This document shows, in pieces, positions 1 through 8,437 of a stretch of 64,000 bases of DNA; within the stretch, counting starts at the first letter, position 1, and every line of letters starts with the position of its first letter. Under the pieces are notes generated by a model. That model saw only the letters and a program-made list of their open reading frames with translations, ran no database searches and was not told where the DNA came from. Source of the stretch: an uncultured Actinomycetes bacterium (lineage in GTDB: Bacteria; Actinomycetota; Actinomycetes; Mycobacteriales; Mycobacteriaceae); contig CAISDL010000120.1 of assembly GCA_903884065.1 (NCBI GenBank), positions 1-64,000 on the forward strand, in the 5' to 3' direction. Both the position numbers and the translations under genes were made by a program.

Positions 1-2053
1 CGAACACGAAGCTGCCCTTACCGCCGTTGCCGCCCGCGCCGCCGCTGGCGCCGCTCCCGCCGTCACCGCCTGACTGACCCGGCAGACTGCCGTTGGCGCC
101 ATCGGCGCCGTTGGCGCCGTTACCGCCGCCGGCGCCACCGTTGCCGCCGCTGCCGGCCAGCGAGAAGACACCGGCGTTACCGCCGTTGCCGCCGACACCG
201 GCGGCGCCGCTGATCAGGGCCGACCCGGCGTCCCCGCCGGTGCCGCCGTTACCGAAGAACGCACCCGCCGTGCCGCCCTTGCCGCCGGCGCCGCCGCCGG
301 TGGCGCCGGCGCCGCCCGCGCCGCCGTCGCCGCCCTTGCCGACCGGACCGAACCCGGTGTCCGGGTCGAGATCGACGAACGACACCCCGCCGCCGTCACC
401 GCCGTTACCGCCCACACCGCTGAGTGACCCGCCTTTACCGCCCGCGCCGCCGTTGCCGGCGCCGCCGATCTGGGTCAAGAAGCCCGAATCGCCGCCGGCG
501 CCGCCCGCCCCGCCGTCACCGTTGGCACCGGTCACCGAGCCGCCGGCGCCGCCGTTGCCGCCGTAGCCGAAGAATTGCCCGCCGGCGCCGCCCTTGCCAC
601 CGGCACCGCCGCCGGTGAGACCGCTGCCGCCGGCGCCGCCGTCACCACCGCGGCCAGCCACCGAGATGACGCCGCGCTTTGCGGCGTTGCCGCCGGCACC
701 GCCGGCCGCACCGACACCGGTCAGTGACGACGCACCTGCGCCACCGTCACCGCCGTTACCCCACACCACGCCGCCGGCACCGCCGCTACCGCCGACACCG
801 CCGTTGACCCCGGCCAGGCCGGCGCCGCCGGCACCGCCGCCGCCGAACAGGCCCGCCGCACCGCCTTGGCCGCCGGCGTACCCGCCGCCGCCGTTGCCGA
901 ACAGCAAGCCGGCCTTGCCACCGTTGCACGCGCCCGTGGTGCAGGCACCTTCGTAGGTGGTGTAAGTGAAGCCGTTACCGCCCAGCAGACCCGCGTTCGG
1001 GTTCTCTGCGGTGCCGTTTCCGAACAGCCGGAACTGAGTCGCCGTCAACCCACCCGTCGCCGATGCACTCGGAGGGTTCAGCGACAGCCCGCCCGGCAGG
1101 CCCGGCCCCGAGGTCATCGTGGCCGCGGCGGCATTCACCGTCGTCTTCGCGCCGCCCAACTCACGCCGACTGAACGCGACCGCCGTCCACGCCAATGGCG
1201 CCGCCGCCGGAGCGTTCCCACCGTCACCGCCGGCCAACCACGACAGCAATCCCCGGCCCATCCCCGAGACCGACCCGGTCGGTACGGCAGCGGCCGCCTG
1301 AGGGGCCGCCTTCATCACCGGCGCCGCGGCTGCGGCTGCCGGGCGTGCGACGCTCGCGACGGACGGGGCAGCGGACCCGGCAGAGGCGCCGCGTCCGGTG
1401 GTGAGCGGCGCCGCGACTGCGAGTGCGCCAGGCGCGATTTCCGCGCGAGAGGCGTTCAACTCGACGGGTGAACTCGCTTCGACCGCAACGGTTTCAGGAG
1501 TAGCCATACTGCTGGGAATATCAGCGCTCACCCGCGGAGCGGCGGGCTCAGCTGCCGCCGACCGACTCTCGGAGCCCTGCCTGCCGTCGCGCAGGGAGCC
1601 GCGGTTGTCGACCTCTACGGCAGAGGGCGTGGAATCAGGGATCGATGGCGTGCCGGTGGCCGTCGGACCATCAGCCGGCCCCGACGAAGTACCTCGGCGC
1701 GGCGAGCCTGGCGGAGCGACGTTACCCCCGGCCGATGCGCCGGAGTCCGCCCGTGGAGCGCGATTGGGCCGCGGGGCCCTGTTGGGCGAGGAATTCGAGG
1801 ACTTCGACGTCTCGGTCGAGCCACTCGCGCCGCTTGAACCGGTGTTGTCGGCATAGGCAACCGGTACCGACGCGACGGCGGCGCCGACGCCCAACGCGAG
1901 AGCGAGGGCACCCACCCGGCCCACGTGACGCGAGTATCCCGACGCCGTCTGCTGCTTGCGGCCTAGTCCGATTGACCGGATCGAGGTCGATGTCTGACGA
2001 CCGCCGACCTCGGGCATTGCCTTGGACTTCTTACCAGCAGCTGTTTCGCGCAT
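1..2053 (-). CDS. Exported glycine-rich PGRS-like protein, no PE domain (3' end outside window)
   Basis: Translating the minus strand from ATG 2053 gives an open frame of at least 684 codons that runs off the left edge. That is why it is missing from the ORF track, whose plus-strand proline-rich ORFs here are its shadows. Order: basic N-terminus, hydrophobic signal segment (GRVGALALALGVGAAVAS, about residues 45-65) ending in AYADN, roughly 280 residues of Ser/Pro/Ala-rich low-complexity sequence, then from about residue 360 dense GGxGG/GGAGGNGG repeats typical of PGRS domains. A Cys pair (GACTTGACNGG) precedes the repeats. There is no PE helix pair. In-frame ATG 2017 is an alternative start. 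Function unknown; likely secreted or surface-associated. The signal region closely resembles that of the GH16 gene at 22045. Confidence 0.85.
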   Translation of the reverse strand, partial: MRETAAGKKSKAMPEVGGRQTSTSIRSIGLGRKQQTASGYSRHVGRVGALALALGVGAAVASVPVAYADNTGSSGASGSTETSKSSNSSPNRAPRPNRAPRADSGASAGGNVAPPGSPRRGTSSGPADGPTATGTPSIPDSTPSAVEVDNRGSLRDGRQGSESRSAAAEPAAPRVSADIPSSMATPETVAVEASSPVELNASRAEIAPGALAVAAPLTTGRGASAGSAAPSVASVARPAAAAAAPVMKAAPQAAAAVPTGSVSGMGRGLLSWLAGGDGGNAPAAAPLAWTAVAFSRRELGGAKTTVNAAAATMTSGPGLPGGLSLNPPSASATGGLTATQFRLFGNGTAENPNAGLLGGNGFTYTTYEGACTTGACNGGKAGLLFGNGGGGYAGGQGGAAGLFGGGGAGGAGLAGVNGGVGGSGGAGGVVWGNGGDGGAGASSLTGVGAAGGAGGNAAKRGVISVAGRGGDGGAGGSGLTGGGAGGKGGAGGQFFGYGGNGGAGGSVTGANGDGGAGGAGGDSGFLTQIGGAGNGGAGGKGGSLSGVGGNGGDGGGVSFVDLDPDTGFGPVGKGGDGGAGGAGATGGGAGGKGGTAGAFFGNGGTGGDAGSALISGAAGVGGNGGNAGVFSLAGSGGNGGAGGGNGANGADGANGSLPGQSGGDGGSGASGGAGGNGGKGSFVF

Positions 2054-2199
2054 TGTCCGACCATCCCCGATCCGGTAACTCTTCGCAGGCATCCCGCGAA
2101 GTGGCGGCACCCGATCTTGCTGGGAAGACGATAGTTGCGCGACTCGCGTGAGCCGCTTCTTAGGGGCAGCGATGGAAACTTCGACGCGATGAATGGAAG

Positions 2200-2841
2200 G
2201 TGGTGACAGGGTCGAACCGGCAGGATCGAAACGTGGGTGTTGAGGAACGGCCGTCGGGGGTCTCATCCCGTGTCCATCGCGTTCGCGGACCGCGTAAGAC
2301 GTGGACGACGACCGAGGGAGTGCCGGTCGAACTACCCCTCGTCGTCGACTGGGTCAGAGTCGAACCGGGCACCGGTGACGAGGCGATGCGTGTCGAAGCC
2401 CGAATAGATCTGGTCGACGGTGAGCCCGCCATCGTCGAGATGGTCCTCAGGGCGAAGGAAGGCCTCAATGTGGTGGTGCTCCAGAACGAATTCCGCTGGG
2501 CCTCGCCACTGGAGGTCGTGACGGCGATCCTTCCCCGGTTGATCGCTGCGGGAGAGGACCCGTGCTCCGCCGACCTGCCCGTCACCGCTTTCCCTGCCGC
2601 CGCGATCCAACCCATCCCTCGTCGAGGCACCCTCACTGACGAGTTCCTGACGACTATCGCCCGGGAATATCTCGCGCGCGGCCGCGGCTACGCGACGAGC
2701 CTGGCCGCGGAGTACTTCGTCACCCCCCGAGCGGTGGTGAGTTGGATTGAGAAAGCCCGCGCCCGCGGACTTCTCAGTCCACCACCCGCCCGTGGGGCCG
2801 TTGGTGGCCGACTGATCGACAAGGCGGCCCCCGAGGAGTAG
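2200..2841 (+). CDS. Hypothetical protein with C-terminal helix-turn-helix-like domain
   Basis: 213 residues from GTG 2200 (in-frame GTG 2233 is a plausible alternative; no start has an ideal ribosome site). The N-terminal 130 residues are unrecognised mixed alpha/beta sequence. The C-terminal part (about 140-205) contains a helical stretch, FLTTIAREYLARGRGYATSL, then AAEYFVTPRAVVSWIEKARARGLL-type sequence. That reads like the small HTH domain found in many actinobacterial orphan proteins (helix, turn, recognition helix, then an ARGLL tail). A DNA-binding role is therefore inferred, not shown. It stands alone between the divergent PGRS-like gene and polA. I do not recognise a named family. 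Confidence 0.6.
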   Translation: MVTGSNRQDRNVGVEERPSGVSSRVHRVRGPRKTWTTTEGVPVELPLVVDWVRVEPGTGDEAMRVEARIDLVDGEPAIVEMVLRAKEGLNVVVLQNEFRWASPLEVVTAILPRLIAAGEDPCSADLPVTAFPAAAIQPIPRRGTLTDEFLTTIAREYLARGRGYATSLAAEYFVTPRAVVSWIEKARARGLLSPPPARGAVGGRLIDKAAPEE

Positions 2842-2905
2842 ACCGACCGACGTCTCAGATGACGTCCGGAGATCAACCGTTGAGGGCGGCTGGAATGCCG
2901 GTGCC

Positions 2906-2911
2906 TAGAGT
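2906..2911 (+). promoter_or_regulatory. Leaderless-type -10 box of polA
   Basis: TAGAGT fits the mycobacterial TANNNT -10 element and is followed by six bases and then GTG 2918. This spacing would place transcription initiation on the start codon. No clear -35 or RecA-NDp element is seen upstream. Confidence 0.55.
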
Positions 2912-2917
2912 ATGGGC

Positions 2918-5602
2918 GTGAGCGATAAGCCGACATTGATGTTGCTGGACGGCAATTCGCTGGCGTTCCGCGCCTTCTATGCGCTGCCCGCGGAGAATTT
3001 CAAGACCAAGAACGGCCTGACCACCAACGCGGTCTACGGCTTCACCGCGATGCTGATCAATCTGCTGCGCGACGAGGCGCCCACCCACATCGCCGCCGCG
3101 TTCGACGTGTCCCGGCAGACCTTCCGCTCGGAGCGCTACCCCGAGTACAAGGCGGGCCGGGCATCGACTCCGGACGAGTTCCGCGGCCAGATCGACATCA
3201 CCAAGGAAGTCCTCAACGCCCTCGGAATCACCGTGCTCGCCGAGGCCGGTTTCGAGGCCGACGACATCATCGCCACGCTGGCGACCCAGGCCGACGAGGC
3301 CGGCTACCGCGTGCTGGTGGTCACCGGGGACCGGGACGCGCTGCAACTGGTCAACTCCGACATCACCGTCCTCTACCCGATCAAGGGCGTCAGCACCCTG
3401 ACGCGCTACACCCCGGACGCCGTCGTGGAGAAGTACGGCCTGACGCCCGAGCAGTACCCGGATTTCGCGGCGCTGCGCGGCGATCCCAGCGACAACCTGC
3501 CCGGCATCCCGGGTGTGGGGGAGAAGACCGCCGCCAAGTGGATCGTGGAGTACGGATCACTGCAGAGTCTGGTGGACAACGTCGACGCGGTACGGGGCAA
3601 GGTCGGAGATTCGTTGCGCGCCAACCTCTCCAGTGTCGTCCTCAACCGGGAACTCACCCATCTGGTGCGTGACGTTCCGCTGGCCCAGACGCCCGACACA
3701 CTTCGTCTGCTGCCCTGGGACCGTGACCAGATCCACCGCCTGTTCGACGACCTCGAGTTCCGGGTGCTGCGCGACCGGCTGTTCGACACTCTGGCCGCGG
3801 TGGAGCCGGAGGTCGACGAGGGGTTCGACGTCCGGGGCGGCGCGCTGGAACCCGGCGCGGTGGGGGACTGGCTGGCCGCGCACGCGACCGACGGCCGGCG
3901 TTGCGGCCTGGCGGTGGTCGGCACGCATGCGGTCTACGACGGCGACGCCGCCGCACTGGCCATCGCGACCGCCGACGGCGAGGGCGCCTACATCGACACC
4001 ACCGCGATGTCGGCCGCCGACGAGGCCGCGCTGGGAACCTGGCTGGCCGACCCGGCCGCACCCAAGGCGCTGCACGAGGCGAAAGCGGCGATCCACGATC
4101 TGGCCGGCCGGGGCTGGCAGCTGGCCGGTGTCACCTCGGACACCGCACTGGCGGCCTACCTCGTGCGCCCCGGTCAGCGCAGCTTCGCTCTCGACGACCT
4201 GTCACTGCGTTACCTGCGTCGCGAACTGCGGGCGGAAACCCCCGAGCAACAACAACTTTCGCTGCTCGACGACACCGAGGGCGTCGACGACCAGGCCGTC
4301 CAGACGTTGATCCTGCGGGCGCGCGCGGTCGCCGACCTGGCCGACGCCCTCGACGTGGAGTTGGAGCGGATCGACTCCGCCGCGCTGCTGGGCGGGATGG
4401 AACTGCCCGTGCAGTCGGCACTGGCCGGCATGGAGAACGTGGGCATCGCCGTCGACACCGACAAGCTCGAGACATTGCAGAGCGAGTTCGGCGCGGCGAT
4501 CCGCGACGCGGCCGAAGCCGCGTATGCGGTGATCGGCAAACAGATCAACCTGGGTTCGCCCAAGCAGTTGCAGGTGGTGCTCTTCGACGAATTGGGCATG
4601 CCCAAGACCAAGAAGACCAAGACCGGCTACACCACCGATGCCGACGCCCTGCAGTCGCTGTTCGACAAGACCGGTCATCCGTTCCTGGAACACATGCTCA
4701 CCCACCGCGACGCCACCCGACTCAAGGTCACCGTTGACGGCCTGCTGAAGTCCGTCGCCGCCGACGGACGCATTCACACCACGTTCAACCAGACGATCGC
4801 AGCGACGGGCCGGCTCTCCTCCACCGAGCCCAACCTGCAGAACATCCCCATCCGCACCGAAGCCGGGCGCCGGATCCGGGATGCCTTCTGCGTGGGTGAC
4901 GGGTACGCCGAGTTGATGACCGCGGACTACAGCCAGATCGAGATGCGCATCATGGCTCACCTGTCTCGCGACGAGGGACTCATCGAAGCCTTCAACACCG
5001 GCGAGGACCTGCACTCCTTCGTGGGGTCTCGGGCGTTCGGGGTGCCGATCGACGAGGTCACCGCGGAGTTGCGCCGACGGGTCAAGGCGATGTCCTACGG
5101 CCTGGCCTACGGGTTGAGTGCCTACGGCCTGTCCGCGCAACTGAAGATCTCCACCGAGGAGGCCAAGGAGCAGATGGACGCCTACTTCGCCCGGTTCGGC
5201 GGAGTGCGCGACTACCTGGAGGGTGTCGTCGACCAGGCCCGCAAGGACGGATACACCTCCACGGTGCTCGGGCGGCGGCGCTACCTGCCCGAACTGGACA
5301 GCAGCAACCGCCAGCTTCGCGAAGCGGCTGAGCGGGCCGCGCTGAACGCCCCGATCCAGGGCAGCGCCGCCGACATCATCAAAGTGGCGATGATCGGGGT
5401 GGACGCCGCGCTGCGCGGGGCCGGGCTCTCATCCCGGCTGCTGTTGCAGGTGCACGACGAGTTGCTGCTCGAGGTGGCGCCGGGGGAGCGGGACGCCGTC
5501 GAGCTACTGGTGCGCGACCGGATGGGCGGCGCCTACCCGCTCGATGTGCCGCTGGAGGTGTCGGTGGGATACGGCCCCAGCTGGGACGCCGCAGCGCACT
5601 AG
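2918..5602 (+). CDS. polA: DNA polymerase I
   Basis: Family A polymerase used in excision repair and Okazaki fragment processing. The N-terminal 5'-nuclease domain starts with LMLLDGNSLAFRAFYALP and includes the helix-hairpin-helix stretch GDPSDNLPGIPGVGEKTA. The middle domain (about residues 310-500) corresponds to the 3'-5' exonuclease fold but lacks an obvious intact acidic proofreading set, as in other mycobacterial Pol I. The polymerase domain has motif A (DYSQIEMRIMAHLS), the O-helix region (RRVKAMSYGLAYGLSAYG) and motif C (LLQVHDELLLEV). 894 residues from GTG 2918. The ORF track starts two codons earlier at ATG 2912, but the TAGAGT-N6-GTG arrangement favours 2918. The 3' end overlaps the convergent prsW-like gene by four bases. 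Confidence 0.95.
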   Translation: MSDKPTLMLLDGNSLAFRAFYALPAENFKTKNGLTTNAVYGFTAMLINLLRDEAPTHIAAAFDVSRQTFRSERYPEYKAGRASTPDEFRGQIDITKEVLNALGITVLAEAGFEADDIIATLATQADEAGYRVLVVTGDRDALQLVNSDITVLYPIKGVSTLTRYTPDAVVEKYGLTPEQYPDFAALRGDPSDNLPGIPGVGEKTAAKWIVEYGSLQSLVDNVDAVRGKVGDSLRANLSSVVLNRELTHLVRDVPLAQTPDTLRLLPWDRDQIHRLFDDLEFRVLRDRLFDTLAAVEPEVDEGFDVRGGALEPGAVGDWLAAHATDGRRCGLAVVGTHAVYDGDAAALAIATADGEGAYIDTTAMSAADEAALGTWLADPAAPKALHEAKAAIHDLAGRGWQLAGVTSDTALAAYLVRPGQRSFALDDLSLRYLRRELRAETPEQQQLSLLDDTEGVDDQAVQTLILRARAVADLADALDVELERIDSAALLGGMELPVQSALAGMENVGIAVDTDKLETLQSEFGAAIRDAAEAAYAVIGKQINLGSPKQLQVVLFDELGMPKTKKTKTGYTTDADALQSLFDKTGHPFLEHMLTHRDATRLKVTVDGLLKSVAADGRIHTTFNQTIAATGRLSSTEPNLQNIPIRTEAGRRIRDAFCVGDGYAELMTADYSQIEMRIMAHLSRDEGLIEAFNTGEDLHSFVGSRAFGVPIDEVTAELRRRVKAMSYGLAYGLSAYGLSAQLKISTEEAKEQMDAYFARFGGVRDYLEGVVDQARKDGYTSTVLGRRRYLPELDSSNRQLREAAERAALNAPIQGSAADIIKVAMIGVDAALRGAGLSSRLLLQVHDELLLEVAPGERDAVELLVRDRMGGAYPLDVPLEVSVGYGPSWDAAAH

Positions 5603-6759
5603 TGGAGCGGGGCGGTCCAGGCAGAAGCCTGGGCGTACCCGTGCAGCCGGTGCAGCGCCGGGGCGGCCGCGGCCCGCGCGGCCATCACCCCGTGCCACTC
5701 CTCGTTCTGCAGAGCGAACACCCGCTCGTCGCCGAAGCCCCGGTCGATCCGGTCGCGCACGTACGCCAGTTCCACCACCTGGGTCACGAACCGCTTCACC
5801 GACGACGCGGCCGGGCGCCCGCCGAACTGCCGGGCGTTGCGGACGGCCGCTTTCCGGGCGCGAAGCGAACCCACCCACGAGGCCTCCACGGGGGTCAGCA
5901 GACCGGTGGAGATCATCGCCGGCAGTTTCCCGGCGATGATCTGGCCCTCGCGGCGACGGCTCATCACGGCCAGGGTGATCGCCAGGGCGAACACCGGCAT
6001 CATCCACATGACGTAGACCCCGAGATAGGTCCTGGAGCCCATCAGCGCAGATCCGTTCCAGAGGGCATGGATGAGCACCGCAGCCAGGTAGCCGAGCAGG
6101 ATCGCCCCGGCCTTGGCGCCCGCACTGCGCTGCTTCAGCGCGAAATACACCCCGATGGCGGTCATGGTGGTGAACAGCGGGTGGGCGAACGGGCCGATCA
6201 CCAGGCGCATGGCGGCGGTGGCCAGGGACGTGGGCAGGTCTTCCCCGCTGGCGATGTAGAAGATGTTCTCCAGCCAGGCGAAGCCGACGGCGGTGAAGCC
6301 CGCATAGACCAGGCAGTCGGTCAGGGTGTTCAGTTCGCGGCGCCGCCGGCCGGTCATCATCAGCACCAGGAACAGGCCCTTGGCGGCCTCCTCGACCACC
6401 GGCGCGACGATCGCCATCGTGGTGAATCCCGGCTTCTCGTCGGGGCCGGCGATGGCCACGTGGACCACGTGCTCGAAGACCACCGAGAGCAGCACGGCGA
6501 CCGAGGCTCCCCAGAGGAAGGCCATGACCAGCAGCCGCGGCGGCTCCGGCTCCCAGCGGTCCAGCCACAGATAGCACAGCAGGACGCACGCCATCGCCAC
6601 CGTGGACAGACAGAATCCGAGGATCGCGCCGCCGGGACTCACGACGGTCACCAGGATCAGGATCAGTCCGGCGATCGTTCCCATCCCGACGATGGCCGCC
6701 AGTGGCGCCCCGACTTTGCGGACCGGACGCGGCAGAGGCGGGACTGTGGCGTAGTACAC
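5599..6759 (-). CDS. PrsW-family intramembrane metalloprotease
   Basis: 386 residues, GTG start at 6759. About eight membrane segments. The PrsW/CPBP-type glutamate motif VVEEAAKGLFLVL follows TM4, then NIFYIASGE, GPFAHPLFTTMTAIGVYF and AVLIHALWNGSALMG supply the conserved His/Asn residues expected for a membrane-embedded zinc protease. The C-terminal 110 residues are soluble and basic. B. subtilis PrsW cleaves an anti-sigma factor; the substrate here is unknown. Convergent with polA (four-base overlap), so the two genes share a 3' border rather than an operon. Divergent from rpsA. Confidence 0.85.
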   Translation of the reverse strand: MYYATVPPLPRPVRKVGAPLAAIVGMGTIAGLILILVTVVSPGGAILGFCLSTVAMACVLLCYLWLDRWEPEPPRLLVMAFLWGASVAVLLSVVFEHVVHVAIAGPDEKPGFTTMAIVAPVVEEAAKGLFLVLMMTGRRRRELNTLTDCLVYAGFTAVGFAWLENIFYIASGEDLPTSLATAAMRLVIGPFAHPLFTTMTAIGVYFALKQRSAGAKAGAILLGYLAAVLIHALWNGSALMGSRTYLGVYVMWMMPVFALAITLAVMSRRREGQIIAGKLPAMISTGLLTPVEASWVGSLRARKAAVRNARQFGGRPAASSVKRFVTQVVELAYVRDRIDRGFGDERVFALQNEEWHGVMAARAAAAPALHRLHGYAQASAWTAPLH

Positions 6760-6789
6760 GAGGTGAGGGTAGCTGCGCTGGCATCTGGT

Positions 6790-6819
6790 TTGGTCGGGTT
6801 GTCGTGTGTCGAGTACGCT
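6790..6819 (+). promoter_or_regulatory. Candidate sigma-A promoter of rpsA
   Basis: TTGGTC (6790-6795) and TACGCT (6814-6819) are separated by 18 bases, close to a housekeeping promoter. Transcription from about 6826 would give a leader of some 90 nt before the rpsA ATG. Assigned by eye only. Confidence 0.45.
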
Positions 6820-6915
6820 CTCTCGGTACCCGTGTGCACAACTGCGGGCTACAGCGTGTGCAAAAACACCAAGAAACCGTCCCTTCGATCAACCCTGTCC
6901 GGAGCAACCCAACAT

Positions 6916-8364
6916 ATGCCCAGTCCCACCGTCACCTCGCCGCAAGTAGCCATCAACGACATTGGCACTGCCGAGGACTTCCTCGCCGCTATCGACAAGA
7001 CCATCAAGTACTTCAACGATGGCGACATCGTCGAGGGGACCATCGTCAAGGTGGACCGGGACGAGGTCCTGCTCGACATCGGTTACAAGACCGAAGGCGT
7101 CATCCCTTCCCGCGAGTTGTCCATCAAGCACGACGTCGACCCCAATGAAGTGGTGTCCGTCGGCGACGCGATCGAAGCCCTCGTCCTCACCAAGGAGGAC
7201 AAGGAAGGCCGCCTGATCCTGTCCAAGAAGCGCGCGCAGTACGAGCGCGCCTGGGGCACCATCGAGGCCCTCAAGGAGAAGGACGAGGCCGTCAAGGGCA
7301 CCGTCATCGAGGTCGTCAAGGGCGGCCTGATCCTCGACATCGGCCTGCGTGGGTTCCTGCCCGCCTCGCTGGTCGAGATGCGCCGGGTCCGCGATCTGCA
7401 GCCGTACATCGGTAAGGAGATCGAGGCCAAGATCATCGAACTGGACAAGAACCGCAACAACGTCGTTCTGTCCCGTCGCGCCTGGCTGGAGCAGACCCAG
7501 TCCGAGGTGCGCAGCGAGTTCCTCAACCAACTCGTCAAGGGTGCGGTCCGCAAGGGCGTGGTGTCCTCGATCGTCAACTTCGGCGCGTTCGTCGACCTCG
7601 GCGGGGTCGACGGCCTGGTGCACGTCTCCGAGCTGTCCTGGAAGCACATCGACCATCCGTCCGAGGTCGTGCAGGTCGGCGACGAGGTCACCGTCGAGGT
7701 GCTCGACGTCGATATGGACCGCGAGCGGGTTTCGTTGTCGCTCAAGGCCACTCAGGAAGACCCGTGGCGGCACTTCGCCCGCACGCACGCCATCGGCCAG
7801 ATCGTGCCGGGCAAGGTCACCAAGCTGGTGCCGTTCGGCGCGTTCGTCCGCGTCGAGGAGGGCATCGAGGGCCTGGTGCACATCTCCGAGCTCTCCGAGC
7901 GCCACGTCGAGGTTCCCGACCAGGTCGTCAATGTCGGCGACGACGCCATGGTCAAGGTCATCGACATCGACCTGGAGCGCCGCCGCATCTCGCTGAGCCT
8001 CAAGCAGGCCAACGAGGACTACACCGAGGAGTTCGACCCGTCGAAGTACGGCATGGCCGACAGCTACGACGACGCGGGCAACTACATCTTCCCGGAGGGC
8101 TTCGACGCCGAGACCAACGAATGGCTCGACGGCTTCGACAAGCAGCGCACGGAGTGGGAGGCCCGGTACGCCGAGGCCGAGCGTCGGCACAAGATGCACA
8201 CCACCCAGATGGAGAAGTTCGCCGCGGCCGACGCCGCTGCGGCCGAGGAGCGCCCGTCGGGCACCACCACGACCAGCACGCCCGGTGCCGAGGAGTCCGG
8301 CGGCTCGCTGGCCAGTGACGCCCAACTGGCGGCGCTGCGCGAGAAGTTGGCCGGTAACGCCTGA
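6916..8364 (+). CDS. rpsA: 30S ribosomal protein S1
   Basis: 482 residues from ATG 6916, preceded by CGGAGC as a ribosome site. The much longer ORF starting at 5602 is an accidental upstream extension. Four S1/OB-fold repeats are visible, the last two opening with KGVVSSIVNFGAFVDLGGVD and GKVTKLVPFGAFVRVEEGIE. They are followed by an acidic, flexible tail ending LAALREKLAGNA, the usual mycobacterial length and C-terminus. S1 recruits structured mRNAs to the 30S subunit. In M. tuberculosis the C-terminal region has been discussed as a pyrazinoic-acid target. Followed by a strong hairpin and then coaE. Confidence 0.97.
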   Translation: MPSPTVTSPQVAINDIGTAEDFLAAIDKTIKYFNDGDIVEGTIVKVDRDEVLLDIGYKTEGVIPSRELSIKHDVDPNEVVSVGDAIEALVLTKEDKEGRLILSKKRAQYERAWGTIEALKEKDEAVKGTVIEVVKGGLILDIGLRGFLPASLVEMRRVRDLQPYIGKEIEAKIIELDKNRNNVVLSRRAWLEQTQSEVRSEFLNQLVKGAVRKGVVSSIVNFGAFVDLGGVDGLVHVSELSWKHIDHPSEVVQVGDEVTVEVLDVDMDRERVSLSLKATQEDPWRHFARTHAIGQIVPGKVTKLVPFGAFVRVEEGIEGLVHISELSERHVEVPDQVVNVGDDAMVKVIDIDLERRRISLSLKQANEDYTEEFDPSKYGMADSYDDAGNYIFPEGFDAETNEWLDGFDKQRTEWEARYAEAERRHKMHTTQMEKFAAADAAAAEERPSGTTTTSTPGAEESGGSLASDAQLAALREKLAGNA

Positions 8365-8380
8365 CCTTTTCCTTCGACGT

Positions 8381-8423
8381 GACGCCACGCACCGGGATCT
8401 CGATGAGCCCGGTGCGTGGTGTC
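8381..8423 (+). terminator. Strong hairpin between rpsA and coaE
   Basis: Arms GACGCCACGCACCGGG (8381-8396) and CCCGGTGCGTGGTGTC (8408-8423) pair over 16 bp with one G-U and an 11-base loop. It lies 16 bases after the rpsA stop. There is no U-tract, so it is either a tract-less mycobacterial terminator or an mRNA 3'-end stabiliser. Confidence 0.65.
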
Positions 8424-8437
8424 GTTATGGGGCTGCC

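Noticed and set aside
93-1471. Long plus-strand Pro/Ala- or Arg-rich ORFs
   Set aside because: They are shadows of the minus-strand glycine-rich PGRS-like frame; their codons mirror the GGxGG repeats and they lack starts with ribosome sites.
2906-2920. RecA-NDp damage element at polA
   Set aside because: The -10 and spacing fit, but the nine bases at the N8 position (GCTGGAATG) do not resemble TTGTCRGTG.
4202-5140. Long minus-strand ORF antisense to polA (312 codons)
   Set aside because: Typical high-GC antisense frame; low-complexity composition and no domain.
6799-6819. RecA-NDp damage element at rpsA (TTGTCGTGT before TACGCT)
   Set aside because: The spacer is six rather than eight bases and the element ends TGT; a normal -35/-10 pair explains the region better.
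5602-6915. N-terminal extension of the rpsA ORF (920 codons)
   Set aside because: S1 homology begins at ATG 6916; upstream codons are antisense to the prsW-like gene and of odd composition.
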